Origin: Ophiocordyceps camponoti-saundersi (nom. inval.)
Lineage: Eukaryota > Ascomycota > Sordariomycetes > Hypocreales > Ophiocordycipitaceae
Assembly: GCA_003339415.1 (NCBI GenBank)
Contig: PDHQ01000007.1
Location: 389,180-453,179, forward strand
Length of the DNA stretch: 64,000 nt
Direction: 5' to 3'
Of this stretch, positions 59,601 through 64,000 are shown in pieces. Every line of letters starts with the position of its first letter. Positions within the stretch are counted from its first letter, which is position 1. The notes below the pieces were generated by a model, which made no database searches, had not been told where the DNA came from, and worked only from the letters and a program-made list of their open reading frames with translations. A program made the position numbers and the translations under genes.

Positions 59601-60641
59601 CTTTTGACATGTTTTTCCATCTCTCGCTTGCTCTATTTCATAGCATCATGTGTAGACACAGTTGCGGCGGCCGAAGCTAACAACTTCCGCCGCGGCCGCC
59701 GAGGCATATTCCGCATAAATATGGAGATGAGATCTTATGATTCGGACTTTATGAGTCGTGTTCCTCCGTAACCCGACGTTGTGGGTTGGCGTGCATGAGA
59801 CAGTCCCCAAGGCTGCTCGCATCCGCCGAGCCGACGTTTCAGACAAGCAAGTAGAGCCCGGATGGCGTCACCCATCTTATCGACTAGAGCTAAGCTATTC
59901 CCTGCCTTTAGGGTCCTAGTATCACTCAAAGTAGTACTTTCCGCCGAGCGGACTTGAACACTTCGTGCTAAGACTATAACATTCTTTAAATCCACTCGGG
60001 AGGACAAGGATTCGGATCACACGGGGAGGATAGATACGATTTGTTAAGTTGCCTTGCCTGCTCAGCCTCAGGGGTGGCCTAGAGAAAGAGACTTATCATG
60101 CTTTCTGACCTTCGAAGGCTACCTAGTCAGCCTATCCGGTGAACGTGTGCTTCGGATCATTCCTCCCAGAGAGCCTTGTCCAACGTTCGCTCCGTGGAAA
60201 GAGTTCAGTTTAAGCATATGATTAACCTTGGCCGATAAAGCTCAAGAGCCTCGTCACAAGGCAACGCTCCTAGACTGACACTAAACTCAAGACGTTCACG
60301 CACCGCATCAAGGCAAATTACACATGATATATGGCAGTCTTCCACTCTCGATCAAGGCTGAATCCAACAGCACCCCGTTCACAGCATGTATTGAGAGCTG
60401 TTACAGTCCGCTCGTTTTTGATATCTTAGTCTCACGCGAGGCGGATTTCTGTGAGGCTTGTTTTAATCTCTGATTGTGTGAGTGCCTCATCTCCGGCCAT
60501 GTAAAATAACCGTCCTCCTCGGATTACATGTTATTATTGCGATAGAGTCAACAGTCATTCCTTTGTGATCCATTGTCCTTACCAGTCTTATCTTCAAAAC
60601 TTGAATATAGCCTCTCTTTACTACCATCTACTTTTCCCACC
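56672..60641. other. Gene-free region upstream of toxin-like gene
   Basis: About 4 kb. No ORF here shows a recognisable domain; 58063-58374 (-) is hydrophobic low-complexity from a GA-rich stretch, and others are short. GAGTGAGTGAGTGA lies at 59131-59148. AAAATAACCG and TTATTATTGCG, A/T-rich, occur at 60500-60541 just upstream of the toxin-like gene and may be part of its promoter. Confidence 0.4.
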
Positions 60642-63155
60642 ATGGGTCAACGACGGTTGGAGTTTCATCTCCTGGCCGTGTGGACGGTGCTGTGGCTACT
60701 CGTCAACTTCGGCGAGAGCGTCGATCCCGTCATACCAGAGCCTTGGCTTCGGCCCGCGGATGCTGAAAAGGAGATAGCCAGAGTTGTCTACCGCGGGACG
60801 CAGGTCCATCCATCCATAATCTTCGAGAACGGAGGATTCTACGCGCCAGGTTATTTTCCGACTCGCCAACCACAGTCGCGAGTAACCAGGGCCAGCCTAT
60901 ACCAGCATGCAGACGGGAAGACGTTTCGTTCGACGCCTTTCGTTTCAGCCACTACTGATCCGTGGGTTGCCTGGACGTTTGCTGTCAATATCTCGGACCC
61001 AGATGTCGGGGGCTGGATTGCCGAGATTGGTACAGATAAGAGGTTTATTAACATTAATTTATCTCTTGGAAAATACTCTCCATACCCTGATCGGAAGGAA
61101 TTCGCGGCGGTCGGCTTTATTCCATACAACCAGATCATCGGCTGGCACACAGTCAGAGGCCGTGATATCAAACTTGCGGGGAACCCAAATATAACGACAG
61201 ATATCGACAAGTTTCGAGAGGATATTCGCAGCTATAGAAGCGATTTTTCAAAGAGCGAAGAGTATAACCCGCTGCTGTATGAGTTTCAAAGAAGCTCCGG
61301 AGCGGCACCCGAACTATCCGGCTTTCCGGAAGACCACGAGGCATGGGAAGATGAAAAATTCAAGAAGTACAAGGGCCAAGACGTGGAAGATAAGTTGCAA
61401 GAGTTTACTAAGAAGGCCTGTCAGTCTATGGGAAAGGAAGACGCCAGGTGCCTCCCTTCAATTGAATGGCGGAATCGCAATCCGAGCCAGGAATCAAGAT
61501 CAGGGCCAAAACCAGGATCAAAAGCTGGGACGAAACCTGGGGACAAGTTCCCGATCAGCAGCGAGAAGCTGGAGCCCAATGAGAAAGTCATAAGAGGCCT
61601 CAGTGGTTGGAAAAAACCTTTGTCAAAACGGCCAACTACCGCTATAATTTCCTCTGGCCGGAAACGTCTCCCCGTCCTAACGACAGGCAAGGGCCTCGCC
61701 GGAGCCGGACGCAACAGGGATGCCCTTGGATACGCCATGACGGAGGTTTACACTGCAATCAGGGCAGCGTGCGATCATGGCAACCGGGCTTTCCACCACT
61801 TCTGTTGGGTCGACGATAAGATCAGCGAATTCCAAGAGCAGCTAATGAAGAAGCTCGGAACCGACAAGATCCGAGAGCGTCTCGAACAGTTCAAAGAGGC
61901 GGCTATTGTGAAACCCCTCTCTGGGTGTTTCAGCTTCTTAGAGAGGATTTTCATCCCGGGATATGCTCAGCGACTACAGGCGGAAGAGGACCGGCAGAAG
62001 AGAATAGACAAGCACAGAGAGCAGACGGCCATCAGAGAGTTTGAACTGGCCTGTGAGGCAATCCCCGCCAGTGACCCCGATGATGCCAGCACCCAGACTG
62101 CGCTGCAGGCGTGTGAGGGACTTGAGGCACAGCTGGGTGAGGCCGTCGACTCAGGGAAGAGCAAGAGAGACGCATTCCAAACATATGCGGCGGCAGCCTT
62201 ACAAGCCATGTACCTGGCTCGGGGATGGACCGACGAGGCTCTGTGTCAGTCGCGAAATACTACTACTGAAGGGGATGAAGATGAAATCACGTGTCTGGGT
62301 GGCAAGGACCCGATCAAGGTTGTCGAGGAGTTGGAGGCCTGCGAGGAGACCGAAAGCTGGGTCTGGGAACCTGTTGATGCAACGTGCATACAGAACCCCC
62401 ACTCGCGTCCCACGGGGCGTGTATTGACGGGGGCTGATGGGACGACCTGGAGCTGGCAGAGAAACATGCTGCAGAACTGCTACCGCGACTCGTACAATGG
62501 CCTGGCGGGGTGCGTTTCTTACGACGATGTGAACAGCATGAGCGCCGCTGAGCGAGGCAGGGCTCGTACGTCTGGCATCTCCTTGTCAGGAGAAGACGGG
62601 CCGGTACGCCCACCGTGGGTGACGGCGAACGGCACCTCGTGGTTTTGGAGCAACGGCACCTTACAAGAGTGCCAGTCCAACAGCTGCCAAAGCCACAAAG
62701 TCGACGACATGTCCAGGTCGGACATCAGGAGGGCCTTGGAAGCCAGTGTTGACCCTTTAATGGAACCGTTAGCGGATGGCCAGCGGCCTTGGATAGTGAA
62801 CTGCACCGCTGAAGACGTCTGGAACTCCCGTTCTTCGCAGAGGGAGGAGGCTATCAATGGAATTGTGGCCTGCGGCAACGAGACGAATTTCATTTTCTGG
62901 AAATCCAAGTGTCAGCTCACCTATTGCACCCGGAAAACGGCCGACATAGACCCCGATTGTCGCAGTGACGATTACTACCACATGACATGGACTGGGGGCG
63001 CGGTGCTGGGGGCTGAAAGAACTCCCGACCTGTTTCTTCGCTTACGATATCCTGATGAGGTGCTTGACTCGGGCATTATGCCCCCGCAGACTACACGGTG
63101 GTGGACTAAGCCGTGCAAATGGCAAGTTGAGGCTATAAAAAAGGGAGCAAGATAG
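60642..63155 (+). CDS. Secreted heat-labile-enterotoxin A-chain-like ADP-ribosyltransferase
   Basis: Single exon, 837 residues from the ATG at 60642 (CACCATGG context). An upstream in-frame ATG at 60573 would place 23 extra residues before the hydrophobic signal peptide (residues about 8-25), so it is rejected. Residues 45-175 match the enterotoxin A-chain fold. The NAD-binding Arg51 is in VVYRGT, Ser102 is in FVSATTDPW at the STS-strand position, and the catalytic Glu153 is in RKEFAAVG. The residue two before that Glu, usually also acidic, is Arg151. A basic linker (about 287-305) leads to a long C-terminal part of unknown role. There a motif with W-x-W and LQ-x-C recurs near 597, 661 and, weaker, 745. 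This family is expanded in insect-pathogenic fungi and suspected to act on the host; activity is not shown here. Confidence 0.85.
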   Translation: MGQRRLEFHLLAVWTVLWLLVNFGESVDPVIPEPWLRPADAEKEIARVVYRGTQVHPSIIFENGGFYAPGYFPTRQPQSRVTRASLYQHADGKTFRSTPFVSATTDPWVAWTFAVNISDPDVGGWIAEIGTDKRFININLSLGKYSPYPDRKEFAAVGFIPYNQIIGWHTVRGRDIKLAGNPNITTDIDKFREDIRSYRSDFSKSEEYNPLLYEFQRSSGAAPELSGFPEDHEAWEDEKFKKYKGQDVEDKLQEFTKKACQSMGKEDARCLPSIEWRNRNPSQESRSGPKPGSKAGTKPGDKFPISSEKLEPNEKVIRGLSGWKKPLSKRPTTAIISSGRKRLPVLTTGKGLAGAGRNRDALGYAMTEVYTAIRAACDHGNRAFHHFCWVDDKISEFQEQLMKKLGTDKIRERLEQFKEAAIVKPLSGCFSFLERIFIPGYAQRLQAEEDRQKRIDKHREQTAIREFELACEAIPASDPDDASTQTALQACEGLEAQLGEAVDSGKSKRDAFQTYAAAALQAMYLARGWTDEALCQSRNTTTEGDEDEITCLGGKDPIKVVEELEACEETESWVWEPVDATCIQNPHSRPTGRVLTGADGTTWSWQRNMLQNCYRDSYNGLAGCVSYDDVNSMSAAERGRARTSGISLSGEDGPVRPPWVTANGTSWFWSNGTLQECQSNSCQSHKVDDMSRSDIRRALEASVDPLMEPLADGQRPWIVNCTAEDVWNSRSSQREEAINGIVACGNETNFIFWKSKCQLTYCTRKTADIDPDCRSDDYYHMTWTGGAVLGAERTPDLFLRLRYPDEVLDSGIMPPQTTRWWTKPCKWQVEAIKKGAR

Positions 63156-64000
<845 letters not shown>

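Noticed and set aside
60573..60641. Upstream start for the toxin-like protein
   Set aside because: It would put 23 extra residues before the hydrophobic signal peptide; the ATG at 60642 has the better CACCATGG context and begins a normal signal sequence.

Overview
The window is nuclear DNA of a filamentous ascomycete. Most genes are cut by short introns (about 50-95 bp) with GT..AG ends and CTAAC/CTGAC-type branch sites, and the encoded proteins (RIO2, RPN1, MTR10, NBP35, RAS, GMF) look like Sordariomycete orthologues. A secreted heat-labile-enterotoxin-A-like protein, a secreted heme-thiolate peroxidase and an expanded unknown family suggest an insect-associated member of the Hypocreales (Ophiocordyceps/Hirsutella/Metarhizium type). 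That placement is inference.

Layout. 1-2.5 kb: a poly-G tract, a 7-N gap with a suspicious flank duplication, and a CT-rich leader. 2.5-4.5 kb (+): two-RRM RNA-binding protein. 5.8-7.1 kb (-) and 7.5-10.3 kb (+): divergent RIO2 kinase and proteasome subunit RPN1. 10.7-13.8 kb (-): oligopeptide (OPT) transporter. 14.4-15.1 kb (+): 5-formyl-THF cyclo-ligase. 15.6-18.9 kb (+): importin MTR10. 20.6-22.2 kb (+): GNAT acetyltransferase, with an intron that holds a poly-C/N gap. 23.2-28.9 kb (+): a 1900-residue low-complexity protein with repeated Cys modules. 30.3-31.1 kb (-): Ras GTPase. 31.2-35.2 kb: low-complexity, gene-free. 35.2-36.7 kb (-): MoaB/MogA-fold protein in eight exons, including a 9-nt one. 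37.2-37.8 kb (+): glia maturation factor. 38.0-39.0 kb (-): NBP35. 40.6-41.8 kb (+): chloroperoxidase-like enzyme.

From about 42 kb the character changes from ordered housekeeping genes to an accessory region. It contains frameshifted paralogues, remnants of a retrotransposon pol (integrase), a broken Cys-rich ORF, and a minus-strand family whose C-terminal exons recur at 45.4-46.7 and 50.7-53.9 kb. The recurring parts are a 66-nt C-x2-C-x6-C exon, an 87-nt exon and a terminal HLRLGR exon. One copy has all three exons open; others carry stop codons or lack exons. I do not recognise this family. It is the best candidate here for something undescribed. 54-56.7 kb has further unassigned minus-strand ORFs, and 56.7-60.6 kb has no supportable gene. 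At 60.6-63.2 kb (+) lies an 837-residue secreted ADP-ribosyltransferase-like protein with an internal repeat. The window ends in 107 consecutive C.

Exon coordinates below were worked out by eye from splice consensus and reading-frame continuity. Functional names come from recognised family motifs, with no database search.
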